From contig NZ_JAAGLV010000032.1 in assembly GCF_010548305.1 (NCBI RefSeq), positions 1 through 43,421 of the forward strand: 43,421 bases of DNA, in the 5' to 3' direction. This stretch comes from Streptomyces sp. SID13031 (GTDB taxonomy: Bacteria > Actinomycetota > Actinomycetes > Propionibacteriales > Kribbellaceae). The notes below the pieces were generated by a model that worked only from the letters and a program-made list of their open reading frames with translations, made no database searches and had not been told where the DNA came from. Positions 6,647 to 14,860 of this stretch are shown here, in pieces (positions within the stretch are counted from its first letter, which is position 1; every line of letters begins with the position of its first letter). The translations under genes were made by a program, and so were the position numbers.

Positions 6647-8131
6647 TCACTCCGCACTCTCTACTACTGGGATCTTGTTGATGGCGTGGTCTCCGGTCGC
6701 CCAGAGATACTGCACCGCGTACGCCCGCCAGGGCCGCCAGGCCCGCGCATGCCCGATCAGCGCTTTGGGAGCCTCGGGCAACCCGAGGTCGCGGGCGGCG
6801 TACTTGATACCCAGATCGCTGGCCACGAAGGCGTCAGGGTCGCCCAGCGCGCGCATCGCGATCGACTCGACGGTCCACGGACCGATCCCGGGCAGCGCCG
6901 CGAGCTGCTCGCGCGCCTTGTCCCAGTCGCTGCCGGCGCCCAGGTCGATCTCACCGGCCGCGAGCGTCGCGATCAACGTGGTCAGCGTCGTCCGCCGGGA
7001 CTTCGGGAAGGCTAGCGCCTCGGGATCGAGCCCGGCGAGCGCTTGCATCGTCGGGAAGAGGTGGGTCAATCCGCCGAGCGGATCGTCGATCGGTTCGCCG
7101 TACGCCCGAACGAGCCGGCTCGCGTGAGTCCGCGCGGCAGCCGTCGACACCTGCTGCCCGAGCACGGCCCGTACTGCGAACTCGGCGCCGTCGACCGTAT
7201 GTGGAACCCGTCTGCCTGGCGCCTTCTCGATCAGCGGCGCGAGGACGGGGTCGGTACGGAGCAGGTCGTCGACGGCGACCGGGTCGGCGTCGAGGTCGAG
7301 CATCCGGCGGCAGCGGCTGATCGCGATCGACAGGTCGCGCTGGTCGGTGAGCGAGAGCTGGCAGGCGATGTGGTCGGGCATCGGGCGGAGGGCCACCACG
7401 CCGTGACCGTGCGGGAGGCGCAGAGTTCGCCGGTAGGCGCCGCCGGACCACTCCTCGACCCCCGGTACGCCGGTGGCGATCAGGTGGCCGAAGAGGTTGT
7501 CGGGCGTCAACGGCTGGCGGAACGGGAGGCGCAGCGAGATCGTGCCTGGCGCGGTGGACGCATCGCCGCGTTTGGCCCGGGTGCGGAGCTCGCTCGGCGA
7601 GAGGGCGAAGACCTCCTGGACCGTCTCGTTGAACGTCCGCACGCTGGAGAACCCTGCTGCGAAAGCGACATCGGCCATCTGCAGCGAGCTGGTCTCGATC
7701 AGGAGCCGCGCGGTCTGGGCGCGCTGGGCCCGGGCGAGAGCCAGCGGCCCGGCGCCGAGCTCGGCCTGCAACTGCCGCTGCACCTGGCGAACGCTGTAAC
7801 CGAGGTGGGCCGCGAGGCCTGGTACGCCGTCGCGGTCGACCACGCCGTCGCCGATGAGTCGCATCGCGCGGGCGACCAGGTCGGCGCGATCGTTCCACTC
7901 CGGCGACCCCGGGCTCGCGTCCGGGCGGCAGCGCTTGCAGGCGCGGAAACCGGCCTGCTGGGCCGCGGCGGCGCTCGGGTAGAACCGCATGTTCTTGACC
8001 TTGGGCGGAACCACCGGGCAACTCGGCCGGCAGTAGATCTTGGTGGTCAGTACCGCGGTGAAGAACCAGCCGTCGAACCGGGCGTCCTTCGACTGGACCG
8101 CTCGCACGCACCGCTCGACGCATTCATACAC
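6647..8131 (-). CDS. alkA: Ada-like regulator fused to AlkA 3-methyladenine DNA glycosylase
   Basis: About 494 residues. The N-terminal Ada zinc domain has four cysteines in IYCRPSC and ACKRCRPD. An AraC-type DNA-binding region follows (LGYSVRQVQRQL and FAAGFSSVRTFNETVQEVF). The C-terminal half is AlkA, with the helix-hairpin-helix LPGIGPWTVESIAMRAL and catalytic Asp in DAFVASDLGI. The Ada Cys would sense methyl-phosphotriesters and switch on the operon, while AlkA excises alkylated bases. I chose the GTG at 8131 because VYECVERCVRAVQSKDARFDGWF-type starts are usual for this fusion; the longer frame adds a Gly-rich tract. It leads an operon with GNAT and ogt, consistent with an adaptive response. 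Confidence 0.92.
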   Translation of the reverse strand: MYECVERCVRAVQSKDARFDGWFFTAVLTTKIYCRPSCPVVPPKVKNMRFYPSAAAAQQAGFRACKRCRPDASPGSPEWNDRADLVARAMRLIGDGVVDRDGVPGLAAHLGYSVRQVQRQLQAELGAGPLALARAQRAQTARLLIETSSLQMADVAFAAGFSSVRTFNETVQEVFALSPSELRTRAKRGDASTAPGTISLRLPFRQPLTPDNLFGHLIATGVPGVEEWSGGAYRRTLRLPHGHGVVALRPMPDHIACQLSLTDQRDLSIAISRCRRMLDLDADPVAVDDLLRTDPVLAPLIEKAPGRRVPHTVDGAEFAVRAVLGQQVSTAAARTHASRLVRAYGEPIDDPLGGLTHLFPTMQALAGLDPEALAFPKSRRTTLTTLIATLAAGEIDLGAGSDWDKAREQLAALPGIGPWTVESIAMRALGDPDAFVASDLGIKYAARDLGLPEAPKALIGHARAWRPWRAYAVQYLWATGDHAINKIPVVESAE

Positions 8132-8310
8132 TCCCCCAGCATCCCCGCCCCCGCCGACACTTTCTAGCGAGTTCACGACATCGAGGTGGGCAGCGCAGTA
8201 GCGGAAAGGCGACATCAGGAGCCCGGGTCGTATTTCCGCCAGCTCGGCGGGGGCGGGGCGGCTGAACTAGGAGGAGTAGAAGCCCTGTAGGACAACGAGA
8301 AAGTGAAACG

Positions 8311-9051
8311 ATGACTGAGCTGATGGGGAAACTGGCGCTGGTGACGGGCGGGAGCCGTGGGATCGGGGCGGCGGTGGCGATCGCGCTGGCTTCGCGTGGG
8401 GCCGATGTTGCGATCACGTACAACAGCTCGCCTGAGGATGCCGCCGGGGTGGTCAAGCAGATCGAGGTTGCCGGGCGGCGTGGCTTCGCGATCGAGGCGG
8501 ACGCCGCGGATGCGGGGGCGGTCACGGCGGCGGTCGCGCGGGCGTACGAAGTACTAGGTGGGCTTGATGTTCTCGTCAACAACGCCGGGGTCGGGGCGGT
8601 GGGGATGATCGGCGACGTGACGGTCGAGGAGCTCGATCGGGTGCTGGCGGTGAATGTCCGGGGCCTGTACGTCGCGGCGCAGGCTGCGGCGGGTCTGCTG
8701 GCTGACGGCGGGCGGATGATCCACATCGGGAGTTGCATCGCGGATCGGAACACCGGGCCGGGGATGAGCCTGTATGCGATGAGCAAGGCGGCGGTGGTCG
8801 GGATGAACAAGGGGCTGGCGCGCGATCTCGGCGCGCGCGGGATCACCTCGAACGTCGTCCAGCCGGGGCCGATCGACACCTCGATGAACCCGGCCGACGG
8901 CCCGTTCGCGGCGACGCAGCGGTCCTATCTTGCGCTCGACCGCTTCGGGACGGTGGAGGACGTCGCAGCCGCGGTGCTCTACCTGGCCGGGCCGGGTGGC
9001 TCGTATGTGACCGGCACCGAACTGAGCGTCGACGGCGGCCACGCGGCCTGA
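8311..9051 (+). CDS. SDR family oxidoreductase (FabG-like)
   Basis: 246 residues. A classical short-chain dehydrogenase/reductase: cofactor loop TGGSRGIG, NNAG motif, catalytic Ser in HIGSC and Tyr-Lys in SLYAMSK, and the PGPIDTSMNP loop. The C-terminal GSYVTGTELSVDGGHAA is typical of 3-oxoacyl-ACP-reductase-like members. The cofactor loop suggests NADP(H). The substrate is unknown. It is transcribed divergently from the Ada-AlkA gene, with about 180 bases between. AGGAGGAG lies about 35 bases upstream and a weaker GAGAAAG nearer the ATG. Confidence 0.9.
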   Translation: MTELMGKLALVTGGSRGIGAAVAIALASRGADVAITYNSSPEDAAGVVKQIEVAGRRGFAIEADAADAGAVTAAVARAYEVLGGLDVLVNNAGVGAVGMIGDVTVEELDRVLAVNVRGLYVAAQAAAGLLADGGRMIHIGSCIADRNTGPGMSLYAMSKAAVVGMNKGLARDLGARGITSNVVQPGPIDTSMNPADGPFAATQRSYLALDRFGTVEDVAAAVLYLAGPGGSYVTGTELSVDGGHAA

Positions 9052-9086
9052 CATAACTTGTCGGTGGGGGTGGCTAGTTTGAGGGC

Positions 9087-9881
9087 ATGCGATTTTCGGT
9101 GACGTTCGGAGCGGTAGGGGCGGGGCGCGATCCGCGCGGGCTGGCCGAGCTTGCGCGGATCGCGGAGGACTGCGGGTGGGACGGGGTGTTCCTGGAGGAC
9201 TATCTCGTCTACCAGGGCGAGGCCTCGCTGCCGACGTACGATCCGTGGATCTGTCTGGCGGCGATGGCTTGTGCGACGTCGACGATCAAACTCGGTACTA
9301 CGGTCACGCCGGTGCCCCGTCGCCATCCGTGGAAGCTGGCCGCCGAAGCCGTTGCCCTCGACCACTTGTCGGGCGGGCGGATGATCCTCGGGGTGGGGAT
9401 CGGGGATCCGGGCGACCCGTTCCTGTCCGGCGAGCCGCGCGTCCTGGCGGAGATGCTGGACGAGTCCCTGGAGATCATCGCCGCCCTGTGGACGGGTGAG
9501 CCGGTGCACTACGCCGGCAAGCACTACCGGCTCGACGGCGCTCAACTCAGCGCGGTCCCGGTGCAGGAGCCGAGGATCCCGATCTGGGTCGGCGGCAACT
9601 TCCTCGTCCCGTCCGTGCGACGGCGAATCCTGCGCTGGGACGGCAGCGCGGCCTACAAGGGGGCGACGGACAGCCCCCAGCAGATCACCCCGGAGGACGT
9701 CCGCGAACTGCTCGCCGAGCGTGGCGAGACGGACGGCTTCGAGGTGAAGGTGAGGCTCAGCGATGGCGATCCGCGCGCGTTCACCGAAGCGGGGGCCACT
9801 TGGCAGGGGCGCTGGATCGCGCCCGGTCCGCCCGCTGAAGCCCACGAGATCCTGCGCGCCGGCCCACCCCGGATCAACTGA
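9087..9881 (+). CDS. luciferase-like (LLM class) flavin or F420 oxidoreductase
   Basis: 264 residues with the TIM-barrel features of bacterial luciferase-like monooxygenases: GWDGVFLEDYL near the start, IKLGTTVTPVPRRHPWKLAAE, and the phosphate-binding DHLSGGRMILGVGIGDPGDPF. PRIPIWVGGNF follows in the C-terminal part. Actinobacterial members use FMN or coenzyme F420; which one cannot be told here. It starts 35 bases after the SDR gene on the same strand and may be co-transcribed. Confidence 0.88.
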   Translation: MRFSVTFGAVGAGRDPRGLAELARIAEDCGWDGVFLEDYLVYQGEASLPTYDPWICLAAMACATSTIKLGTTVTPVPRRHPWKLAAEAVALDHLSGGRMILGVGIGDPGDPFLSGEPRVLAEMLDESLEIIAALWTGEPVHYAGKHYRLDGAQLSAVPVQEPRIPIWVGGNFLVPSVRRRILRWDGSAAYKGATDSPQQITPEDVRELLAERGETDGFEVKVRLSDGDPRAFTEAGATWQGRWIAPGPPAEAHEILRAGPPRIN

Positions 9882-9923
9882 CCGTTGACACGGCAGGGGT
9901 TCGGCGGTGAGACTGCGAGTGCA

Positions 9924-9937
9924 TTTGAACGTTAAAA
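9924..9937. promoter_or_regulatory. LacI-type operator candidate
   Basis: TTTGAACGTTAAAA is a near-perfect palindrome centred on AACGTT, 32 bases before the LacI-family start. LacI-family sites have this size and a central CG. It probably serves autoregulation of the regulator and its downstream glycosidase. Confidence 0.5.
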
Positions 9938-9969
9938 CGACTGTCCTCGGGGGAGGCGGGAGGTAGTTC

Positions 9970-10980
9970 GTGGCTACGCTGAAGCAGGTTGCCGCTCATG
10001 CTGAGGTGTCGGTGCAGACCGTTTCCAACGCCTTGAATGCGCCTCATCGACTGCGGCCGGACACCTTGCAGCGGGTGACTCGATCGATCCAGTTGCTCAA
10101 CTACCGCCCCAATCGTAACGCGCGAAGTCTCCGGACGAGCGCTGTCGAGCTGATCGGGTACTGCGTTCCGAGCTGGCCCGGCGGGCAGGCGCATCTGGTG
10201 ATGGACCAGTTCCTGCACGCGCTGTGTGCTTCGGCGGAGAGCAGTGGGCGGCATATCTTGTTGTTCACGGCCCCTGTCGGGGTGGTGGGAATGCCGGTGT
10301 ACGAGGACCTGCATGCGCGCCGGCTGGTGGATGGGTTCGTGCTTTCGCAGACCGAGACGCATGATCCGCGGCATGGGTGGTTGAAGGAGCAGCAGATTCC
10401 GTTCGTGTCGTTCGGGCGGGTCTGGAAGGAGTCCACGCAGCCGGGGCCTTGGGTTGATGTCGACGGCGCCGGCGGGTGCGCGGCCGCGGTTCGGCATCTG
10501 CACGAGACCGGTCGCCGGCGGATCGCCTTTCTCAGCTGGCCGAAGACGTCCGGACTCGCAGAGGATCGGTTGAGCGGCTGGCAGGTGAGCTGCCGCGAGC
10601 TCGGGCTGCCCAGCTCGAGCGAGCTCGCCTTCCGCTGCCAGGAGGACTCCATCGACGAAGGCGCTCGCGGTACTGCGGAACTGCTCGACGCCGACCCCGC
10701 CATCGACGCGATCGTTGCCATCAGCGACATTCTCGCGCTCGGCGCCCTCCGCGAACTCGCTCGTCGCGGCCTTACCGCCGGAGTCGACGTCGCGGTCACC
10801 GGTTTCGACGACTCGCCGCTCGCGTCGGTCGTCTCCCCCGCACTCACGAGCATCCGGCAGCCGATGGACCAGATCGCCACCGAGCTGATCGACATCCTCA
10901 CCACCCCGGCCCCGAACCGCTCCACCGAACGACTCCTGCAACCCGAGCTAGTAGTCAGGGGCAGCTCAGCCCCGGGCTGA
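9970..10980 (+). CDS. LacI family transcriptional regulator
   Basis: 336 residues. The N-terminal helix-turn-helix MATLKQVAAHAEVSVQTVSN and hinge LNYRPNRNARSL are typical. A periplasmic-binding-like sensor domain follows (about residues 60-330), including IVAISDILALGALRELARRG and the VAVTGFDDSPLASVVSPALT motif. GTG 9970 has GGGAGG upstream. The sugar effector is unknown, but the next gene 40 bases downstream encodes a secreted glycosidase, so it probably responds to a sugar released by that enzyme. Confidence 0.92.
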   Translation: MATLKQVAAHAEVSVQTVSNALNAPHRLRPDTLQRVTRSIQLLNYRPNRNARSLRTSAVELIGYCVPSWPGGQAHLVMDQFLHALCASAESSGRHILLFTAPVGVVGMPVYEDLHARRLVDGFVLSQTETHDPRHGWLKEQQIPFVSFGRVWKESTQPGPWVDVDGAGGCAAAVRHLHETGRRRIAFLSWPKTSGLAEDRLSGWQVSCRELGLPSSSELAFRCQEDSIDEGARGTAELLDADPAIDAIVAISDILALGALRELARRGLTAGVDVAVTGFDDSPLASVVSPALTSIRQPMDQIATELIDILTTPAPNRSTERLLQPELVVRGSSAPG

Positions 10981-10984
10981 TGCA

Positions 10985-11004
10985 GGCGGTGCAAAGCCAC
11001 CGCC
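10985..11004 (+). other. small hairpin between LacI and glycosidase genes
   Basis: GGCGGTG-CAAAGC-CACCGCC, a 7-base stem ending just before the AAGGAGGAAG ribosome site of the glycosidase gene. It could tune translation or protect the downstream part of the mRNA. Confidence 0.4.
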
Positions 11005-11020
11005 AGAAGGAGGAAGCGTC

Positions 11021-13708
11021 ATGACACCCCGCCCTGTCGGACGAACCGCACGAACCGCACCAACTGGAAGAACCAGAAGACCGACCAGACGCCGGTACGC
11101 CGGTGCGGCCGGCCTGGTCGCCTCAGCCACGGTCCTCGCGCTCAGCGGGATCCCCTCCATCGCAGCCGCTGGACAACCCGCTCTCCGGCCAAGCGCAGAC
11201 GAGAACGCGACCGCCGCAGCGCAGGCGGACGGTGAGTTGTCCGAGGCCAGGCGGTTGGCGGATCGACGGTCGCTGGTGGTGGGTGATCGGGCCTATGCGA
11301 TGGGTGATGAGACCGGGCTCTATCCGGCAACCGGGTGGCATACGCGGGGTGAGATGGGTGGGATCTGGACTCCCCCGCTGAAGTTGCTCGACGGGATCTG
11401 GTTCGGGGTCGACGGGGCCTGGCTCGGCAAGGATGTCGCGGCCGCGAAGTACACGAGTGGTCATGGCTACCAGCGGATCAGCTACCCGAGTGACGTCAGC
11501 GTCGAGCGCACCGACTTCGTGCCCGACGGTGTTCGCGCGACGGTCGTCGGGTTGACGCTCAAGTCCACCAAGGCGAGGACGGTCAAGCTCGACGTCGACG
11601 CGCATTCAGAGCTCATGCCGACGTACCCGTGGGGCGGCACCACTCCCAACGCCGGCCAGACGAACCTTCCCGACAGCGGCTCGTACGCCGATGGCACGCT
11701 GCAGTTCCGCGACCAGGGCACCCCGCCAGTGCCCAACGCCGCCAAGCACGACTACAACGCGATCGTCGGCTCGTCCCTGCGGCCGACGACTCATGCGCTC
11801 AGCGCGAACAACCGCGGCCCGCAAGACCCAGCCGTCATCTGCCCAGCCGACGGCGATGCACCGAAACACTGCGACGACACCGCCTTCGGCAAGGGCACCG
11901 GCGGGCGGCTGACCTACAGCGTCGACCTCAAGCCCGGCCGGACGACGACGGTGTGGTTCGCCGTCGCCGGCTCGGACGAGGGCCAGGCCGCGGCGCAGCG
12001 CGAGTACAAGCGCGCCATCGGCAACCCCGAGAAGTTGCTGCAGGCAAAGAAAGAGAGTCGTGCCGCGATCGACGAGATGTCCGCAGTGGACCTGCCTGGT
12101 GACCGGCTGCTGCAGCAGAGTGTCGAGTGGAGCAAGCAGAACCTGGCCGACTCGGTCCAGGAGGCGCACAACCTGCAGATCCGCGACGTCAACGAGGGCA
12201 AGTCGTACCCCGCACCCAGCGGCACGGTCGACGTCGCCCGCTGGTTCGGCGCCGGCTTCCCCGACTATCCGTGGCTGTTCGCGACCGACGGCGAGTACAC
12301 CTCGTACGCCGCTGTGGCGGCCGGCCAGTTCGACACGGTGAAGGCGCATCTGCGGGCGCTGCGCGACGTGAGCGACCTGCTCAACGACCGCAGCGGCAAG
12401 GTCGCCCACGAGGTGACGCCGACCGGTGACGTGTACTTCGGCTCGAACACGAGCGCGGGCAACACCGACGAGACGGTCAAGTTCCCCAGCATCGTCGCGC
12501 TGTTGTGGCGGTGGACGGGTGACGACCGGTTCCGCGACGAGATGTACGACTTCAGCGTGCGCAACCTCAAGTACGTCTACCGGGAGCTGGACAAGGACGG
12601 CGACGGCTGGCTCGAGGGACTCGCGAACGTCGAGCGCAGCGGGATGGGCTCGGAGAAGCTCGACAGCACCGTGTACCTCGCCCGCGGCCTGCGCGACCTC
12701 GCCGATCTGGCGGCGTCCAGGCACGACCGGGCGACGCAGCAGTGGGCGGCCGGCAAGGCTGATGATCTCGAGCAGCGGTTCGAGACGCAGTGGTGGGTCG
12801 GCAAGGCCTTCGGGTACGCCGACTCGGTCGACGACCCGGCCAACCCGGCGAACGACAACACGCCGATCTTCCAGCGGCACTGGACCGGCGTCACCCCGAT
12901 GGAGGCCGAGCTGGTCCGCCCAGGTCAGCCGACCACTCCCCTGGCGTCGATCGAGCACGCCAAGACGGCACTCGACCAACGCGAGAAGCCCTGCTACACC
13001 GGGGAATTCGGACTCTTCCACACCGGTACCGGGCCGACCTCGGACCCTGCCGGAAACCCGGGCGCGACGTGCGACGACGTGATCTCTGGCGTGAAGAGCG
13101 AGCGCAGCATCTTCTCGCTGAACACGTCGATCATGGCGGTTGCCGAGGGCAACTTCGGTCGGCTCGGCCAGAACCAGCAGCAGGCCTACACGACCGGCAA
13201 TGCCCGGATCCAGCTCGACCTCGAGGTCTGGGAGACGCCCGGCGGCATGCCGGAGATCGCGCCGTCTCCGGACTCGCCGGCGAACATCGACCGGGCGTTC
13301 ACCGACCGCTCGATGACGATGCAGGCGTGGGGCACGTACGGCGTGCTGTGGCCGGTCGTGCACCAGCAGTTGGGTGTCGACCCAAATCTGGGGCACGGGA
13401 AGGTGGCCATCGTCCCGCAGATTCCAGGCGGCCAGCAGAAGGTGGCCGGTAGCAACATCCGGCTGGGTCGCGGATCCGTGGATGTGTCCGCATCCCTTGT
13501 CGGCAAGGAACTTCGGACCGAGGTCCACACTAAGGGGCTGGCGGCAACCGTTACGGTCGGTGCCGTCCTGCCCGCGGGAGCGAAGGTTCGTACGGTGACG
13601 CTCGACGGGCGCGCAGCGCAGTACAAGCTGGTGACGACGGCTCGGGGCACCGAGGTGCGCGTGACCGCTCGCGGGTCGCACTCGACGGTGCGGATCACTC
13701 TCCGCTGA
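11021..13708 (+). CDS. secreted six-hairpin glycosidase (GH15/debranching-like)
   Basis: 895 residues. It starts with an Arg-rich n-region and a hydrophobic signal (AGAAGLVASATVLALSG) ending at IAAAG; the TRRRYAG segment could be a Tat signal. An N-terminal beta-rich domain (about 80-330) is followed by an alpha/alpha-barrel with GAGFPDYPWLFATDGEYT, a DKDGDGWLEG turn that may bind calcium, NTSIMAVAEGNFG, and a C-terminal beta domain. This order resembles glycogen-debranching or six-hairpin glycosidases. The exact substrate is not readable. The ribosome site is AAGGAGGAAG. It follows the LacI gene and is followed by two strong hairpins. Confidence 0.8.
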   Translation: MTPRPVGRTARTAPTGRTRRPTRRRYAGAAGLVASATVLALSGIPSIAAAGQPALRPSADENATAAAQADGELSEARRLADRRSLVVGDRAYAMGDETGLYPATGWHTRGEMGGIWTPPLKLLDGIWFGVDGAWLGKDVAAAKYTSGHGYQRISYPSDVSVERTDFVPDGVRATVVGLTLKSTKARTVKLDVDAHSELMPTYPWGGTTPNAGQTNLPDSGSYADGTLQFRDQGTPPVPNAAKHDYNAIVGSSLRPTTHALSANNRGPQDPAVICPADGDAPKHCDDTAFGKGTGGRLTYSVDLKPGRTTTVWFAVAGSDEGQAAAQREYKRAIGNPEKLLQAKKESRAAIDEMSAVDLPGDRLLQQSVEWSKQNLADSVQEAHNLQIRDVNEGKSYPAPSGTVDVARWFGAGFPDYPWLFATDGEYTSYAAVAAGQFDTVKAHLRALRDVSDLLNDRSGKVAHEVTPTGDVYFGSNTSAGNTDETVKFPSIVALLWRWTGDDRFRDEMYDFSVRNLKYVYRELDKDGDGWLEGLANVERSGMGSEKLDSTVYLARGLRDLADLAASRHDRATQQWAAGKADDLEQRFETQWWVGKAFGYADSVDDPANPANDNTPIFQRHWTGVTPMEAELVRPGQPTTPLASIEHAKTALDQREKPCYTGEFGLFHTGTGPTSDPAGNPGATCDDVISGVKSERSIFSLNTSIMAVAEGNFGRLGQNQQQAYTTGNARIQLDLEVWETPGGMPEIAPSPDSPANIDRAFTDRSMTMQAWGTYGVLWPVVHQQLGVDPNLGHGKVAIVPQIPGGQQKVAGSNIRLGRGSVDVSASLVGKELRTEVHTKGLAATVTVGAVLPAGAKVRTVTLDGRAAQYKLVTTARGTEVRVTARGSHSTVRITLR

Positions 13709-13725
13709 ACGCTCTACCGAACAGG

Positions 13726-13754
13726 CCGGCCGGTGCACTTGGTGCACCGGCCGG
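13726..13754 (+). terminator. strong hairpin after the glycosidase gene
   Basis: Perfect 13-base stem CCGGCCGGTGCAC with a 3-base loop, 17 bases after the glycosidase stop, followed by TTCCGTTAT. Confidence 0.8.
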
Positions 13755-13776
13755 TTCCGTTATGTGCCCGAAAAGC

Positions 13777-13807
13777 GGGCCCCTCCGAGTATGAGTCGGA
13801 GGGGCCC
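13777..13807. terminator. second hairpin, tandem with the first
   Basis: Perfect 12-base stem GGGCCCCTCCGA / TCGGAGGGGCCC with a 7-base loop, 22 bases after the first hairpin. The glycosidase gene and the ABC permease (stop at 14132) converge here, so the pair may stop transcription from both sides. Confidence 0.75.
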
Positions 13808-13888
13808 CCGTACAGCTGAAGGAAGGTGACGTCTCCAGCCTCCCGAACGGGTCCGTCGGGTCCAGCAGACCCCGTCACCGGTCTACTT

Positions 13889-13906
13889 CAGTGGGGATCC
13901 CCACTG
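13889..13906. repeat. perfect 18-base palindrome
   Basis: CAGTGGGGATCCCCACTG is fully self-complementary and lies in a non-coding stretch more than 180 bases from either neighbouring gene. Its role is unknown. Confidence 0.6.
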
Positions 13907-14079
13907 CGAGGGTCCTCGGTATCCGTCCGACCCGCCGCTCCCGGAGGAACAGCGTGTCGACATTTCTACCCCCCGGGCCGGTGCGCGCACAACCCTTTCC
14001 CACAAAGAGGTTCGGAGATTCCGCGAGCCGCCGCGTGTCGTCCACAGTGAGTACGCAACCATCCACAGAAACGGCCGAT

Positions 14080-14104
14080 GTTATGCACACCCCCTGTGCA
14101 TAAC
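14080..14104. other. perfect hairpin with a C5 loop
   Basis: GTTATGCACA-CCCCC-TGTGCATAAC, a 10-base perfect stem ending 28 bases before the ABC permease stop at 14132. On the minus strand it could terminate the permease transcript, although no U-tract follows. Each arm contains TTATGCACA, one base from the DnaA box TTATCCACA. Confidence 0.6.
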
Positions 14105-14131
14105 CCAGTTCTTTCCCGGCCGGAAGGAACC

Positions 14132-14860
14132 TCATTCCCAGCGGAAGAAACGCGCCGCCAGGCCGATACAGGCGACGGTGACGGCGAGGAGAGCGACGAG
14201 GTGTTCGAGACCCGGCCAGTGGCCCGACCAGGCGTCTTGCATGCTGGTCATACCGGCGCCCATCGGGGTGATGTCGCGGACCCAGCGGAGGGCGTGCGGC
14301 ATCAGGTCGCCGGGGGTCCAGACGCCCGCGAAGAACATACTCGGGAAGAAGAGCAGGTTGCCGACGATACTGGCGCCCTTCGCGGTGGAGACGAGGCCGG
14401 CGATCAGGACGCCGATCGAGAGTTCGGCGACGGTGTAGAGCAAGGCCGAGATGACGAAGGGTAGCGGGGAGCTCGGCAGCTCGGCGCCGAAGACGAGGGT
14501 GCCCAGGCCGAGGATGAGGGCGATCACGAGGATTCCCGCGGCCAGGTGCAGGAGCAGCTGGGCGATCAGGAGTTTGACCGGGCGGACCGGGGTCGTCGAC
14601 ATCCGGCGGAGGACACCCTTCTCGCGGTAGCCGGCCAGGATCATCGGCAGGGTCGCCATCCCGAGGATGCCGATCCCGATCCCGATCGCCATCGTGGGCA
14701 GGAAGCTGGCCGGAATGCCGTCGGTCGGCGCGCTGCCGTCGTCCAGCAGCGAGAAGATCGTCAGCAGGCCGACGGGCAGCACGAAGACGAAGAACAGCCC
14801 GGTCCACTCGCGCAGGAACAGCTTGCTCTCGATCCGGGTGAGGGTCAGGGTCTGGCTCAT
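14132..14860 (-). CDS. ABC-2 type transporter permease
   Basis: 242 residues with six predicted membrane segments. It begins MSQTLTLTRIESKLFLREW, followed by the hydrophobic TGLFFVFVLPVGLLTIFSL, and has the cytoplasmic loop YREKGVLRRMSTTPVRP that is characteristic of ABC-2 (DrrB-like) permeases. SMFFAGVWTPGDLMP near the C-terminus is also typical. Its start overlaps the ATPase stop by ATGA, so the two are made together. The family exports drugs, lipids or polysaccharides; the cargo is unknown. Confidence 0.92.
   Translation of the reverse strand: MSQTLTLTRIESKLFLREWTGLFFVFVLPVGLLTIFSLLDDGSAPTDGIPASFLPTMAIGIGIGILGMATLPMILAGYREKGVLRRMSTTPVRPVKLLIAQLLLHLAAGILVIALILGLGTLVFGAELPSSPLPFVISALLYTVAELSIGVLIAGLVSTAKGASIVGNLLFFPSMFFAGVWTPGDLMPHALRWVRDITPMGAGMTSMQDAWSGHWPGLEHLVALLAVTVACIGLAARFFRWE

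Larger units (their letters stand above)
13808..14131. other. non-coding stretch between convergent genes
   Basis: I see no supportable gene here. It holds a perfect 18-base palindrome CAGTGGGGATCCCCACTG (13889-13906), a perfect hairpin at 14080-14104, and several TCCACA-type motifs resembling DnaA boxes (14038-14046, 14059-14067, 14081-14089). Frames open through this stretch are extensions of reading frames shadowing the permease gene. Confidence 0.5.

Noticed and set aside
6776..6795. Third copy of the palindromic repeat (CTCGGGCAACCCGAGG)
   Set aside because: Lies inside alkA coding sequence and lacks the outer arms and the TCCAGATTC loop.
11606..13747. Minus-strand frame of 713 codons opposite the glycosidase
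   Set aside because: Composition is the Arg/Val/His-rich pattern of a mirror frame in high-GC DNA, with no family motif, while the plus strand has a signal peptide and glycosidase motifs.
14038..14104. Replication origin from clustered DnaA-like boxes
   Set aside because: No dnaA, dnaN or parAB genes nearby, boxes are imperfect and few, and the site lies between convergent genes.
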